Positions 40,030-48,931 of a stretch of 62,415 nucleotides of DNA are shown here, piece after piece. A program made the translations under genes and the position numbers. Below the pieces are notes generated by a model. It was not told the DNA's origin. It did no database searches and saw nothing but the letters and a program-made list of their open reading frames with translations. The stretch's first letter is position 1. Each line of letters starts with the position of its first letter. This stretch comes from Micromonospora qiuiae (GTDB lineage Bacteria; Actinomycetota; Actinomycetes; Mycobacteriales; Micromonosporaceae), in contig NZ_BOPC01000055.1 of assembly GCF_016863555.1 (NCBI RefSeq), positions 1 through 62,415 on the forward strand, given 5' to 3'.

Positions 40030-42531
40030 TCAGGCCGGCTGATGGCGGCCGCGGGCCCCCGGCCGGCGACCCGGTGGTAGCCGGACCACCGCGCCGGCGT
40101 CGTGCAGTGCGGTGGCGAGGGCGCCTGGTCGGCCGCCGGTGCCCCGGCGGAGCGCCGCGAGCAGCGTCCCGGCGGGTAGCGGTCGGGCGAAGAGGTGGCC
40201 CTGACCGGCGGTGCAGCCGAGTTCCCAGAGGGCATGGCGCTGCGCCTCCCGTTCCACCCCCTCGGCCACCACCGCCAGGTCGAGGCTGCGGCCGAGATCG
40301 AGGGTGGAGCGGACGATGGCGGCGGCTTCGGCGGAGGACTCCATCGCAGTGACGAAACTTCGGTCGATTTTCAGCTCGTGCACCGGAACCCGGGAGAGCA
40401 GGGACAGCGAGGAGTAGCCGGTGCCGAAGTCGTCCAGCGCGAGCCGGACGCCGGAGTCGCGTAGCCGGGTGAGCACCTGGTCGACGACGTCGAGCTGGCT
40501 GAGCGTGAGGGTCTCGGTCAGCTCCAACATCAGCCGGTCGGGAGGCAGGTCGTGGGCGCGTAGGCGGGCCAGCACCGCGCTGGGGAACCGGGCGTCGAGC
40601 AGGCTGCGTGGGGAGACGTTCACCGCAACCGGGACGCCGAAGCCGGCATCCCGCCACATGCCGGCGGCGATCAGCGCCTGGTCGAGGATCGCCTCGGCGA
40701 ACGCGGGGAGCAGCCCGGAGCGCTCGACCGCGTCGAGGAAGCGCAGCGGATCGATCATGCCGTGGGTGGGGTGACGCCAGCGGGCCAGCGCCTCGGCCGC
40801 GATGACCTCTCCCGTGCCGAGGTCGACGATCGGCTGGAAGTTCACCGTGAACTCCTGGTCGGCGACCGCGCGGGGCAACTCGCCGCTGAGCGTGAGCCGG
40901 CCGAGGTCGGCGGTGTCGCGGGCCGGTGCGTAGGTGGCGATCCGTTGCCCGGTGCGTTTGGCCTGGTACATCGCGACGTCGGCGCGGCGCAGCAGTTCGA
41001 CCACGCCGCCGGTGGCCGGCGCGATGGCTATGCCGCCGCTGGCCTCGACACTGATCCGCATGCCGTCGATGTCGAAGGGCTCGTGCAGCGTCGCCAGCAG
41101 GGTTTCGGCCCGGTGCGCGGCCACCGCGGGGGCGGGCAGGGCCCGCAGGAGTACGGCGAACTCGTCGCCGCCGAGCCGGGCCACCAGGTCGTCGGCGCGG
41201 GCGGCGCCGCGCAACCGCTCGGCGACCCGCACCAGTGTCTGGTCGCCGGCGGCGTGGCCGAGGGTGTCGTTGACCTCCTTGAAGTGGTTCAGGTCGATCA
41301 GCACCAGCGCGGTGACGCCGTCGGCGTGCCGGTTGTGCAACTGCTCGTTGCCCTCGTCGAGCAGGTGGCGCCGGTTCGCCAGGCCGGTCAGCGCGTCGTG
41401 CGCTGCGGCGTGCGCGTGGGCCTGGGCCACCCGGGCGAGTTCGGCGTACGCCTGGGCGTTGCGTACCGCCGTGCAGAGCGCCGAGGCGAAAGTGTGCAGC
41501 GTGTAGCGCTCCCGCTCGTTGAGTTGCACCGGGCCCTGGAAGCGCAGCCGTAGCACGCCCACGTCGATGGACTTGTCGTGTCCCTCGAGCGGCACCGAAG
41601 CCACCGCGCCCTGCATGGTGCGCTCGTCGGCCGGCCCGTCGTAGGTGATGCCGGTGGTTCCGCCTCGCGCGATGCGGCCGGCGTCGCGCAGTTCGATCTC
41701 CACTTCGTCGGCGGAGAAGAGTTCGGCGGCCCGGGTGATCGCGGTGGTGAGGACCTCGTCGAGATCGACGACGTTGAGCGCGTCGGTGGTCTGCGCGAGC
41801 CGTTGCCACACCTGCTGCTCGGTGCGGGCGCGGACTCTCGACAGGTAGAGCAGGTGAAGGCTGAGCACCAGCGGCGGTACGGCCAGCAGCAGCCGGGCAT
41901 CGAATCTGATGATCAGTACGGTGCCGACGATGACGACGAGCCGGGTCAGGGCGGCGGTCACGCGGAGGTCCCAGTCGTCGCGGAACAGCTTGCGCAGGGA
42001 CGTGCCGGTGGCCATGGCGATGACCGGCAGTGTGATGAGTTCGTCGATCAGCACCGCGGCGAGGTAGGCGGCACCCAACGCGATCATGGCTTGGCCGATG
42101 TCGTGGTTCTCCGCCGACCACTCGAGCAGTTGCAGGACGAGCCCTGCGGCGGCGGCGACAAGCATGTTCTTGCCGATGCCGAAGGCTCGCTTGAGTGGGG
42201 TTCCCCGAGCCAGGAGGGTGGCGATCGCTACGCCGATCCCGGTAGCCAGGACCACCACCGGCACGGGTGCCGCGGCGAGGCCGATCACGATTGCCGTCTC
42301 GGTCCAGGCGATGTCGTGATTGGTGGCGCGGATCCGGACCCCTACCTTGACCCGGAAGCCGATCGCGACCAGCGAGATCAGCGCCGCCCAGATGACCGTG
42401 GCCTCCCGTACGCCGTAGCTCGGCAGGTGGGCGATGGACACGGCTCCGACGAGTGCGGCTGATACGACGACGAGACCGACTGCCGGCCGTAGCCGTCGAT
42501 CGGTCTCGGTCTGTCGTTGCTGTGGAGCCAA
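40030..42531 (-). CDS. membrane GGDEF-EAL protein (c-di-GMP turnover)
   Basis: 833 aa from TTG 42531 with GGGGA upstream. Six or more membrane helices (residues 15-225) form a MASE-like sensor. A GAF-like region follows (about 240-370), then GGDEF (about 385-550) with intact GGDEF at about 454-458 and an RADD inhibitory site five residues before it. The EAL domain (about 560-805) has intact EALARW, NVSPRSL and DDFGTGYSS, so both diguanylate cyclase and phosphodiesterase activity are possible. It is 13 bp before the fusion gene. Confidence 0.92.
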   Translation of the reverse strand: MAPQQRQTETDRRLRPAVGLVVVSAALVGAVSIAHLPSYGVREATVIWAALISLVAIGFRVKVGVRIRATNHDIAWTETAIVIGLAAAPVPVVVLATGIGVAIATLLARGTPLKRAFGIGKNMLVAAAAGLVLQLLEWSAENHDIGQAMIALGAAYLAAVLIDELITLPVIAMATGTSLRKLFRDDWDLRVTAALTRLVVIVGTVLIIRFDARLLLAVPPLVLSLHLLYLSRVRARTEQQVWQRLAQTTDALNVVDLDEVLTTAITRAAELFSADEVEIELRDAGRIARGGTTGITYDGPADERTMQGAVASVPLEGHDKSIDVGVLRLRFQGPVQLNERERYTLHTFASALCTAVRNAQAYAELARVAQAHAHAAAHDALTGLANRRHLLDEGNEQLHNRHADGVTALVLIDLNHFKEVNDTLGHAAGDQTLVRVAERLRGAARADDLVARLGGDEFAVLLRALPAPAVAAHRAETLLATLHEPFDIDGMRISVEASGGIAIAPATGGVVELLRRADVAMYQAKRTGQRIATYAPARDTADLGRLTLSGELPRAVADQEFTVNFQPIVDLGTGEVIAAEALARWRHPTHGMIDPLRFLDAVERSGLLPAFAEAILDQALIAAGMWRDAGFGVPVAVNVSPRSLLDARFPSAVLARLRAHDLPPDRLMLELTETLTLSQLDVVDQVLTRLRDSGVRLALDDFGTGYSSLSLLSRVPVHELKIDRSFVTAMESSAEAAAIVRSTLDLGRSLDLAVVAEGVEREAQRHALWELGCTAGQGHLFARPLPAGTLLAALRRGTGGRPGALATALHDAGAVVRLPPGRRPGARGRHQPA

Positions 42532-42964
42532 CCGTTGTCCCCATTCGTCACCGAGGGGCTGCGCTCCGCAAGCGTACTTCTACTGGCGCTGACTCAGAAG
42601 CCAGCTCAGTTCCATTCGTGCGAGTTCATTTCGCCCCCAGATGGTTTGGTTTTGCTTCGGTAGCCAAAACCATAGGAGCATCCGCGACCGTTTCGCTATA
42701 AAAAATGTCGGTTTGCGCATAATAGGCCAATGCCGTGGCTGTTTGTCACGATCTGTCCCAACTCGCTGACGGAGGGTCTATTCGAGTGGTCGATCGGGTT
42801 GTCGCCTTCCAGTGGGCAACCCGCAACCTGCCGGATTCTTCTGGTCCAAACAACCTTGACCAGATCACAATGCTCGCTTGATCGCCGCTTCGGCTGAGCT
42901 TGCCGGATGCTGCCCGGTCACGCCAAGTGGGGCCGCCGCTAAGCTGCGTACAGTGATCCTTTGA
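42532..42964. other. 433-bp AT-richer gap before the SARP gene
   Basis: It lies between divergent GGDEF-EAL and SARP genes. The part 42640-42740 has low GC for this genome, including CTATAAAAAATG, and no open frame with coding bias. It may hold promoters for both genes, or mark a junction of acquired DNA. TACAGT at 42949-42954 is a possible -10 for the SARP gene. Confidence 0.5.
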
Positions 42965-45900
42965 ATGCAGTCAGAGGGGCCGGTGCAGATTCAAGTCCTC
43001 GGCGGTCTCGTGGTGCGCCTTGCCTCGGGGGTACTGCCTCCGGGAACGCCGAAACAGCGGACAGTTCTGGCCATGCTTGCCTGCCACGCGAGCCGACTGG
43101 TCTCGGTCGAGCAACTTGTCGATGAGCTGTGGCCCGAGGCGCCGCCGTACTCGGCCGTGCCCAATGTGCGTACTTATGCCGCTAATCTGCGCCGTGCGCT
43201 GGAGACAATGGCGCCGGATCGAAAGGTGTTGATCAGAGACCGGGGCGGTTACCGTCTCGATGTCGATCCTGCCCGGGTGGACGTCTTCGCCTTCCAGGCG
43301 GAGGTCGCCGAGGCTCGCCGGCTCGCCGGCTCGGACGACGCAGCGGCGGCCGCCCTGCTGTCCCGGGCACTGCCGGCCTGGCGGGGGCCCATGCTCACCG
43401 GCGTCTCGCTCGGTCCGGCGCTCGCCGCGCACGTGGCCGCCGCGACCGAGGACCGGATGCTGGCAGCCGAGTTGTTCGCCGAGCTGAGCATCGAACTCGG
43501 CCGCTACGACGACGCTCTGCCGGTGCTGCGGGAAATGTTGATCATTCAGCCGTTGCGAGAGCCGGCCCACCTGCTTCTCATGCGGGCGCTCCACCTGCGC
43601 AATGACCACGCCGGGGCGATCGCAGCGTACACGGCCGCTCGGCGGGCGCTGCGCGAACAACTGAACATCGAACCGGGCGTGGAATTGCAGGAGTTGTATC
43701 TCCGTATCGTCGAGCAGAAAAGGACGATTCCGCGGGAATTGCATATCGACGCTCCTGCGTCGTCCACTCGGGCACCTGTGGAAATGGCCGAGCGAACGGA
43801 TCAGTCGTATCTTTTCTTCCCCCGAATGGTCTCGGGCTTCGTCGGCCGGGCGACCGCTATCGAGCATCTGGTGTCCGAGAATCGGCGGGCCGGTGAGTAC
43901 GGCCCCGCCGTGCACCTGATCGACGGGATGGCCGGCAGTGGGAAGACCTCATTGGCCGTACATGTCGCCCAGCGGCTCGTGGAACGTTATCCGGATGCCC
44001 AGTTGTTCATCGATCTCAAGGGCCACAACCGAGCCGAGAAGATGGACTCGGCGATCGCGCTGGCGACATTGCTGCGCCAGCTCGGCGTGCCGGGCGGCCG
44101 GATACCGTCGGAACCCGGAGATCGCCTCTTGTTCTGGCGCCGAGAGTTGGCCAGCCGCCGGGTGATCATTGTGCTGGACAACGCGGCGGACGCCGAGCAG
44201 ATTATTCCGTTGCTGCCCACCAGCGCAGGAAGCGCGGTGATCGTGACGTCGCGGCGGCGGATCACCGGCTTGGACGTCGGGCCGCCGGTGTCGCTGCCCG
44301 TGATGGAGTTGGCGGAGGGCACAGCGCTGCTCGCGTCGACCGTGGGCGCCGATCGCGTGGCGGTGGAGCCCGAAGCCGCGGCGGCCGTGGTGGAGCAGTG
44401 CGGCCACCTGCCGCTGGCGATCCGGCTCGCCGGATCTCGGCTGGCGCACCGCCCGACCTGGCGGGTGGCTGATCTCTCGGCCCTGCTGGCGGACAACGCT
44501 TCCCGGCTCGACCATCTCGCGTCGGGTGACCGGAGCGTGGCGGGGGCGTTCGCGGCTTCCTACGAACCCCTGGAGGAATGCACGAAACGTTTGTTCCGGC
44601 TGCTCAGCGTTCATCCGGGTGACGAGTTCGACGTGATTGTCGCCAGTGCGCTCTCCGGGCTGCCCCACGACGGCACCATCGACGCTCTGGACAGTCTCCT
44701 CGATTGTCATCTGATCGAGGAGGTGGAGCCGGGGCGCTACCGGATGCACGATCTCATGGGGCAGTACGCCCACGAGTTGTCGCTCCGACACGACGCCGCG
44801 CACGCGCGGGATCAGGCGCTGTCGGATCTGATCGACGTCATGCTGCATCGGTCCTTCCCCGTGGCCGACAATCTTGAGTCCAGGGCCGTGCGGAAATATG
44901 TGACCCTCGGTCCGCCGCGCCGGCCGGATCTCCTGGACATCGCCGCACCGTCGACGGAAGAGTGGGTGGAGGACGAAAGATCCAATCTGGTGGCGCTCGT
45001 CGTACGGGCCCGTGAATGGGGACACCACGATCAGGTCTGGCGCCTGGCGAGAATGTTGTGGCGTTTCCTCTATGTGCGGGGTTACTTCGACGACATCATC
45101 CGAACGCACCTCGCCGGGCTTGCCTCAGCAGAGGCCGCCCAGGACGAGGCCGCGGCTGGCATCATGCACAACTACGTCGCATCCGCCCATCTGCGTACGG
45201 GCAACTTCGGGGATGCGCTGAAGCACGTCAGTGCTGCGGTGAGCATCGCCGAGCGACGTGGCGACGTGGAGCGCATCGGGCGATACCGAGTCAACCTGGT
45301 TGCTGTCCACTGGATTCGTGGCGAACTCTCCGAAGCGGTGCGGGTCGGGCTCGAAGGGCTGCGGAACGGACAGGATCTCGACGAGGTGCCGACCTTTCTG
45401 CCGAATGTGGGGCTTGCCCTGATGCTGCTCGGTCGCAACGACGAGGCTCTGCACCTGCACCGCCTGCACCTCTACCTGGCCCGCCAGGCCGGTAACCGGT
45501 TTCACCTGCTCAACGCGCTGGGTCACATCGGTGCCGTGAAGTGCCGCGTGGGACGCTACGAGGAGGCGATTCGGGCGCTGCGCGCCGCACTGGTGCTGCG
45601 CAGGCGCACGGGCCACCGCTATGCGGAGGCGGAGGTAGAGAACGACCTCGGCATCGCGCTTCGAGGTCTGGGTCGCCTGGACGAAGCGGTGCTCCACCAC
45701 GAGGCGGCCAGACAGTTGGCGGTCGAGTCGGGTGAGCCACACGTGGAAGCGGCGGCGATCAATGACCTGGCGGTGACCCTGGTCAGCTCGGACGTCAGCC
45801 GGGCGATCGACCTGCACCGTGAGGCGTTGCGGGTGGCCGCCCGGATCGCCCATCCGTACGAGCAGGGGCGGGCACTGGCCGGGCTGGCCGAGCACCTGGT

Positions 45901-46027
45901 CGCCACCGATGCCGTGGAAGCCCGCCGACACTGGGAGCGGGCGTTGGCGATTTTCCGGCGGATGGGAGTGCCGGAGCGGTCCGAGGTCGAGCGTCGCCTG
46001 GCTGAGCTCGGCCACAGCAGAGTGTGA
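42965..46027 (+). CDS. AfsR/SARP-family regulator (OmpR-BTAD-NB-ARC-TPR)
   Basis: 1020 aa. Winged-helix DNA-binding domain (about 5-95: QIQVLGGLVVRLASG, QLVDELWPEAPP), BTAD domain (about 100-245), NB-ARC ATPase with GMAGSGKTS at about 321-329 and VIIVLDNAADA as Walker B, then TPR repeats to the end (about 690-1010). These proteins activate secondary metabolism genes in response to ATP or upstream kinases. GTG 42983 with GAGGGG upstream is an alternative start. No biosynthetic genes are adjacent, so the target lies elsewhere. Confidence 0.9.
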   Translation: MQSEGPVQIQVLGGLVVRLASGVLPPGTPKQRTVLAMLACHASRLVSVEQLVDELWPEAPPYSAVPNVRTYAANLRRALETMAPDRKVLIRDRGGYRLDVDPARVDVFAFQAEVAEARRLAGSDDAAAAALLSRALPAWRGPMLTGVSLGPALAAHVAAATEDRMLAAELFAELSIELGRYDDALPVLREMLIIQPLREPAHLLLMRALHLRNDHAGAIAAYTAARRALREQLNIEPGVELQELYLRIVEQKRTIPRELHIDAPASSTRAPVEMAERTDQSYLFFPRMVSGFVGRATAIEHLVSENRRAGEYGPAVHLIDGMAGSGKTSLAVHVAQRLVERYPDAQLFIDLKGHNRAEKMDSAIALATLLRQLGVPGGRIPSEPGDRLLFWRRELASRRVIIVLDNAADAEQIIPLLPTSAGSAVIVTSRRRITGLDVGPPVSLPVMELAEGTALLASTVGADRVAVEPEAAAAVVEQCGHLPLAIRLAGSRLAHRPTWRVADLSALLADNASRLDHLASGDRSVAGAFAASYEPLEECTKRLFRLLSVHPGDEFDVIVASALSGLPHDGTIDALDSLLDCHLIEEVEPGRYRMHDLMGQYAHELSLRHDAAHARDQALSDLIDVMLHRSFPVADNLESRAVRKYVTLGPPRRPDLLDIAAPSTEEWVEDERSNLVALVVRAREWGHHDQVWRLARMLWRFLYVRGYFDDIIRTHLAGLASAEAAQDEAAAGIMHNYVASAHLRTGNFGDALKHVSAAVSIAERRGDVERIGRYRVNLVAVHWIRGELSEAVRVGLEGLRNGQDLDEVPTFLPNVGLALMLLGRNDEALHLHRLHLYLARQAGNRFHLLNALGHIGAVKCRVGRYEEAIRALRAALVLRRRTGHRYAEAEVENDLGIALRGLGRLDEAVLHHEAARQLAVESGEPHVEAAAINDLAVTLVSSDVSRAIDLHREALRVAARIAHPYEQGRALAGLAEHLVATDAVEARRHWERALAIFRRMGVPERSEVERRLAELGHSRV

Positions 46028-46183
46028 CTACTGATCACGACCACGCGCGCTTCTTATCGAGTTCTTATCGGCGGTGTCGGTACCGTCGGTGGCGTTCGCT
46101 GACGGGGGGAGATCGGCCAGCTGGCGGGTCTCGTCGGGGCATCTGCCGTCGGATTTCCCCAGAGTCCGACAGCAGACTGGTGA

Positions 46184-46215
46184 GGAGGGAGCGGCATCTT
46201 CGTGTCGTTCCCTCC
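46184..46215 (+). terminator. hairpin between SARP gene and moaC
   Basis: Ten-bp stem with one mismatch, GGAGGGAGCG / CGTTCCCTCC, 12-nt loop. It lies 160 bp past the SARP stop and 36 bp before the moaC -10 box. It could end readthrough; no other function is evident. Confidence 0.5.
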
Positions 46216-46250
46216 AAAACACCAGGACCGGCCTCGTCGTACCGGAGAGA

Positions 46251-46256
46251 TAGGCT
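46251..46256 (+). promoter_or_regulatory. -10 box, leaderless moaC promoter
   Basis: TAGGCT, then 7 nt, then GTG 46264, with no RBS. Confidence 0.6.
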
Positions 46257-46263
46257 GCCGACC

Positions 46264-46755
46264 GTGACCGAACCCGCCCAGCTCACCCACGTCGACGCGG
46301 CCGGCGCAGCGCGCATGGTGGATGTCTCCGCCAAGCAGGTCACCGGCCGCTCGGCGACCGCCGCCGGCCGACTACGCACCACCCGCGAGGTGATCGAGCT
46401 GCTGCGCCGCGACGGGCTGCCCAAGGGCGACGCGCTCGCGGTCGGTCGACTCGCCGGCATCATGGGCGCCAAGCGCACCCCCGACCTGATCCCGCTCTGT
46501 CACCCGATCGCGCTGCACGGCGTCACGGTCGATCTGGCGCTGACCGCCGACACCGTCGAGATCAGCGCGACCGCCCGCACGGCCGACCGCACCGGGGTCG
46601 AGATGGAGGCGTTGACCGCGGTCGCTGTCGCCGGCCTGGCCCTGGTCGACATGGTCAAGGCGGTCGACCCGGCGGCCAGCGTCGACGCGGTCCGGGTGCT
46701 GAGCAAGGAGGGCGGCAAGACCGGCCGGTGGGAGCGTCCGGAGAGCCGGCCGTGA
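46264..46755 (+). CDS. moaC: cyclic pyranopterin monophosphate synthase
   Basis: 163 aa from GTG 46264, which gives the family start TEPAQLTHVDAAGAARMVDV; the open frame upstream has no bias. LIPLCHPI and the VEMEALTAVAVAGLALVDMV and SKEGGKTG motifs with the catalytic lysine are present. Converts the MoaA product to cPMP in molybdenum cofactor synthesis. First gene of moaC-mog-moeA-moaE; the stop overlaps the next start as GTGA. Confidence 0.95.
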   Translation: MTEPAQLTHVDAAGAARMVDVSAKQVTGRSATAAGRLRTTREVIELLRRDGLPKGDALAVGRLAGIMGAKRTPDLIPLCHPIALHGVTVDLALTADTVEISATARTADRTGVEMEALTAVAVAGLALVDMVKAVDPAASVDAVRVLSKEGGKTGRWERPESRP

Positions 46756-47234
46756 TCCGCGCCCGGGTGGTGGTCGCCTCCAATCGGGCCGCCGCCGGTG
46801 TCTACGCCGACACCAGCGGTCCACTGCTCGTCGCCGGCCTGCGCGAGCTGGGCTGCGCGGTGGAGGAGCCGGTGGTGGTGCCCGACGGTGAGCCGGTCGG
46901 CGAGGCGGTGCGGGCAGCCGTGGCGGACACCGTCGACGTGGTGCTGACCAGCGGTGGCACCGGGGTCAGTCCCACCGACCGCACCCCGGACGTGACGCGC
47001 GACCTGCTCGACTACGAGATTCCCGGCATCGCGGAGGCGATCCGCGCGCACAGCCGAGACACGGTGCCCACCGCAGCGCTGTCCCGGGGCGTGGCCGGGG
47101 TGGTCGGCCGCACGCTGGTGGTGAACCTTCCCGGCTCGACCGGCGGGGCCCGCGACGGCCTCGCCGTACTAGGGCCGATCCTCGCGCACACCGTCGACCA
47201 GTTGCGCGGTGGCGACCATCAGGGGACCGGATAG
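46752..47234 (+). CDS. mog: molybdopterin adenylyltransferase (MogA/MoaB)
   Basis: 160 aa, GTG 46752 overlapping moaC by 4 bp. TSGGTGVSPTDRTPDVT is the conserved molybdopterin-binding loop, and NLPGSTGGARDGLAVLGP is typical of the family. It adenylates molybdopterin before metal insertion by MoeA. Confidence 0.93.
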   Translation: MIRARVVVASNRAAAGVYADTSGPLLVAGLRELGCAVEEPVVVPDGEPVGEAVRAAVADTVDVVLTSGGTGVSPTDRTPDVTRDLLDYEIPGIAEAIRAHSRDTVPTAALSRGVAGVVGRTLVVNLPGSTGGARDGLAVLGPILAHTVDQLRGGDHQGTG

Positions 47235-47237
47235 GCT
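47232..47237 (+). promoter_or_regulatory. -10 box before moeA
   Basis: TAGGCT overlaps the last codon and stop of mog and is followed after 6 nt by GTG 47244. moeA may therefore have its own leaderless transcript inside the operon. Confidence 0.5.
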
Positions 47238-47243
47238 CGGCCG

Positions 47244-48512
47244 GTGGGTTCAGTGAGAACGGAACTGCCCTCCGGCGACGACCGGATCACCGCGCCACCG
47301 CCGGCCGGTTGGGCGGAGGCGCGCTCCCGGGTGTACGCGGTCGGCCTGGCCGCCGCACTGCCCGCCGTCGAGCGACCGCTCGCCGAGACCGACGGGCACA
47401 CCCTCGCCGAACCGCTCACCACGCGTACCGATCTGCCTGCCTTCCCGACGTCCAGTGTGGACGGCTGGGCGGTGCGCGGCGCCGGCCCGTGGCGGGTGGT
47501 CGGCCGGGTGCTGGCCGGTTCGGCACCGGCGCCGTTGACCCAGGACGGTACGACCGTCGAGATCGCCACCGGGGCGATGGTGCCGGAGGGCACCTCCGCG
47601 GTGCTGCGGGTGGAGGAGTCGACGCGTACCCCCGACGGGTTGGTCGACGGTGTGCCGCGCGCCGCGCCGGAGTGGCGCCGACCCGGCGAGGAGGCAGCCG
47701 CCGGTGAGGAACTGCTGCCCGCCGGGGCCTTGGTGGACCCGGCGGTGATCGGCCTGGCCGCGTCCTGTGGGCACGACACCCTGCGGGTACGCCGGCAACC
47801 CCGCGCCGCGCTGCTGGTCTTCGGCGACGAACTGCTGACCGCCGGCCCACCCGGTGCGGGCCGGGTCCGCGACGCGTTGGGTCCGGCGCTGCCGGCCTGG
47901 CTTCGCCGGTACGGCTGCCAGATCCGCCCGACCGACGTGGTCGGACCGGTCGCCGACACGCTGCCCGCCCACGTGGCCGCCCTGCGCACCGCGCTGACCG
48001 GGGCCGACCTGGTCTGCACCACCGGTGGCACGATGCACGGTCCGGTCGACCACCTGCACCCCGCGCTGGCGGCGCTGGGTGCGGACTACGTGGTCAACAC
48101 GGTCGCGGTGCGTCCCGGCTTCCCCATGCTGCTGGCCCGGTTGGTTGGCACCGATGGTCGGGTCCGGTTCGTCGCCGGCCTGCCCGGCAACCCACAGTCC
48201 GCCGTCGTCGCCCTGGTCTCGCTGGTCGCCCCGCTGCTGGCCGGGCTCGCCGGCCGAACGATGCCGGTTCTGCCCCACGCCACGCTCGCCGAGCCTGTCG
48301 CGGGGCGCGGTGACCACACTCACCTGGCTCTGGTCCGCCGCGATCCGGTGACCGGTACGGCGCACCCGGTGCGTCACGTCGGCTCGGCGATGCTGCGCGG
48401 GCTCTCGGTCGCCGACGGGTTCGCGGTGATCCGGCCCGGCACCGCCGGCAAGGTCGGGGACGAGGTGCCGGTCGTGCCCCTGCCGCTGCTCCCGGAAGAC
48501 CGGGCATGGTGA
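47244..48512 (+). CDS. moeA: molybdopterin molybdenumtransferase
   Basis: 422 aa from GTG 47244. MoeA domains: SSVDGWAVRG near residue 70, IATGAMVPEGTSAV, VFGDELL, the molybdopterin loop TTGGTMHGPVDHL and GLPGNPQSAVVAL. It inserts molybdate into adenylated molybdopterin. The N-terminal part is more diverged than usual. The stop overlaps moaE. Confidence 0.93.
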   Translation: MGSVRTELPSGDDRITAPPPAGWAEARSRVYAVGLAAALPAVERPLAETDGHTLAEPLTTRTDLPAFPTSSVDGWAVRGAGPWRVVGRVLAGSAPAPLTQDGTTVEIATGAMVPEGTSAVLRVEESTRTPDGLVDGVPRAAPEWRRPGEEAAAGEELLPAGALVDPAVIGLAASCGHDTLRVRRQPRAALLVFGDELLTAGPPGAGRVRDALGPALPAWLRRYGCQIRPTDVVGPVADTLPAHVAALRTALTGADLVCTTGGTMHGPVDHLHPALAALGADYVVNTVAVRPGFPMLLARLVGTDGRVRFVAGLPGNPQSAVVALVSLVAPLLAGLAGRTMPVLPHATLAEPVAGRGDHTHLALVRRDPVTGTAHPVRHVGSAMLRGLSVADGFAVIRPGTAGKVGDEVPVVPLPLLPEDRAW

Positions 48513-48925
48513 TGGTGCTCGGTGGGGTCACCGACCAGCCGCTGGATCTGGCCGCGCACGAGACGGCGGTCGCCGATCGCCGGGCCGGCGCCGTGGTCTC
48601 GTTCGCCGGCGTGGTCCGCGACCACGACCACGGTCGCCCGGTGACCAGCTTGGAATACGAGGGGCATCCGAGCGCCGAACGAGTGCTCCGCGAGGTCGCC
48701 GACGAGATCGCCGCCGATCCCGAGGTGTACGCCGTGGCCGTGTCGCACCGGATCGGTCCCCTCGCCATCGGCGACATGGCCCTGGTGGCGGCGGTCAGCA
48801 CCGCGCACCGGGCCGCCGCGTTCGCCGCCTGCGCGCGGCTGGTCGACGAGGTGAAGGCTCGGCTGCCGATCTGGAAGCGGCAGGTGTTCGCCGACGGCAC
48901 CGAGGAATGGGTCAACTGCCCCTGA
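48506..48925 (+). CDS. moaE: molybdopterin synthase catalytic subunit
   Basis: 139 aa. Start ATG 48506 overlaps moeA by 7 nt; ATG 48512 is another option. GAVVSFAGVVRDHDHGR, LEYEGHPSAERVL, SHRIGPLAIGD and the lysine-bearing PIWKRQ motif mark MoaE. It works with MoaD, whose gene is 11 kb away. Six bp separate its stop from that of the convergent GT87 gene. Confidence 0.95.
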   Translation: MVMVLGGVTDQPLDLAAHETAVADRRAGAVVSFAGVVRDHDHGRPVTSLEYEGHPSAERVLREVADEIAADPEVYAVAVSHRIGPLAIGDMALVAAVSTAHRAAAFAACARLVDEVKARLPIWKRQVFADGTEEWVNCP

Positions 48926-48931
48926 CGCCGT

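Noticed and set aside
39701..42544. 947-aa minus-strand open frame
   Set aside because: Another frame of the GGDEF-EAL and fusion genes; Arg/Pro-rich with no recognisable domain.
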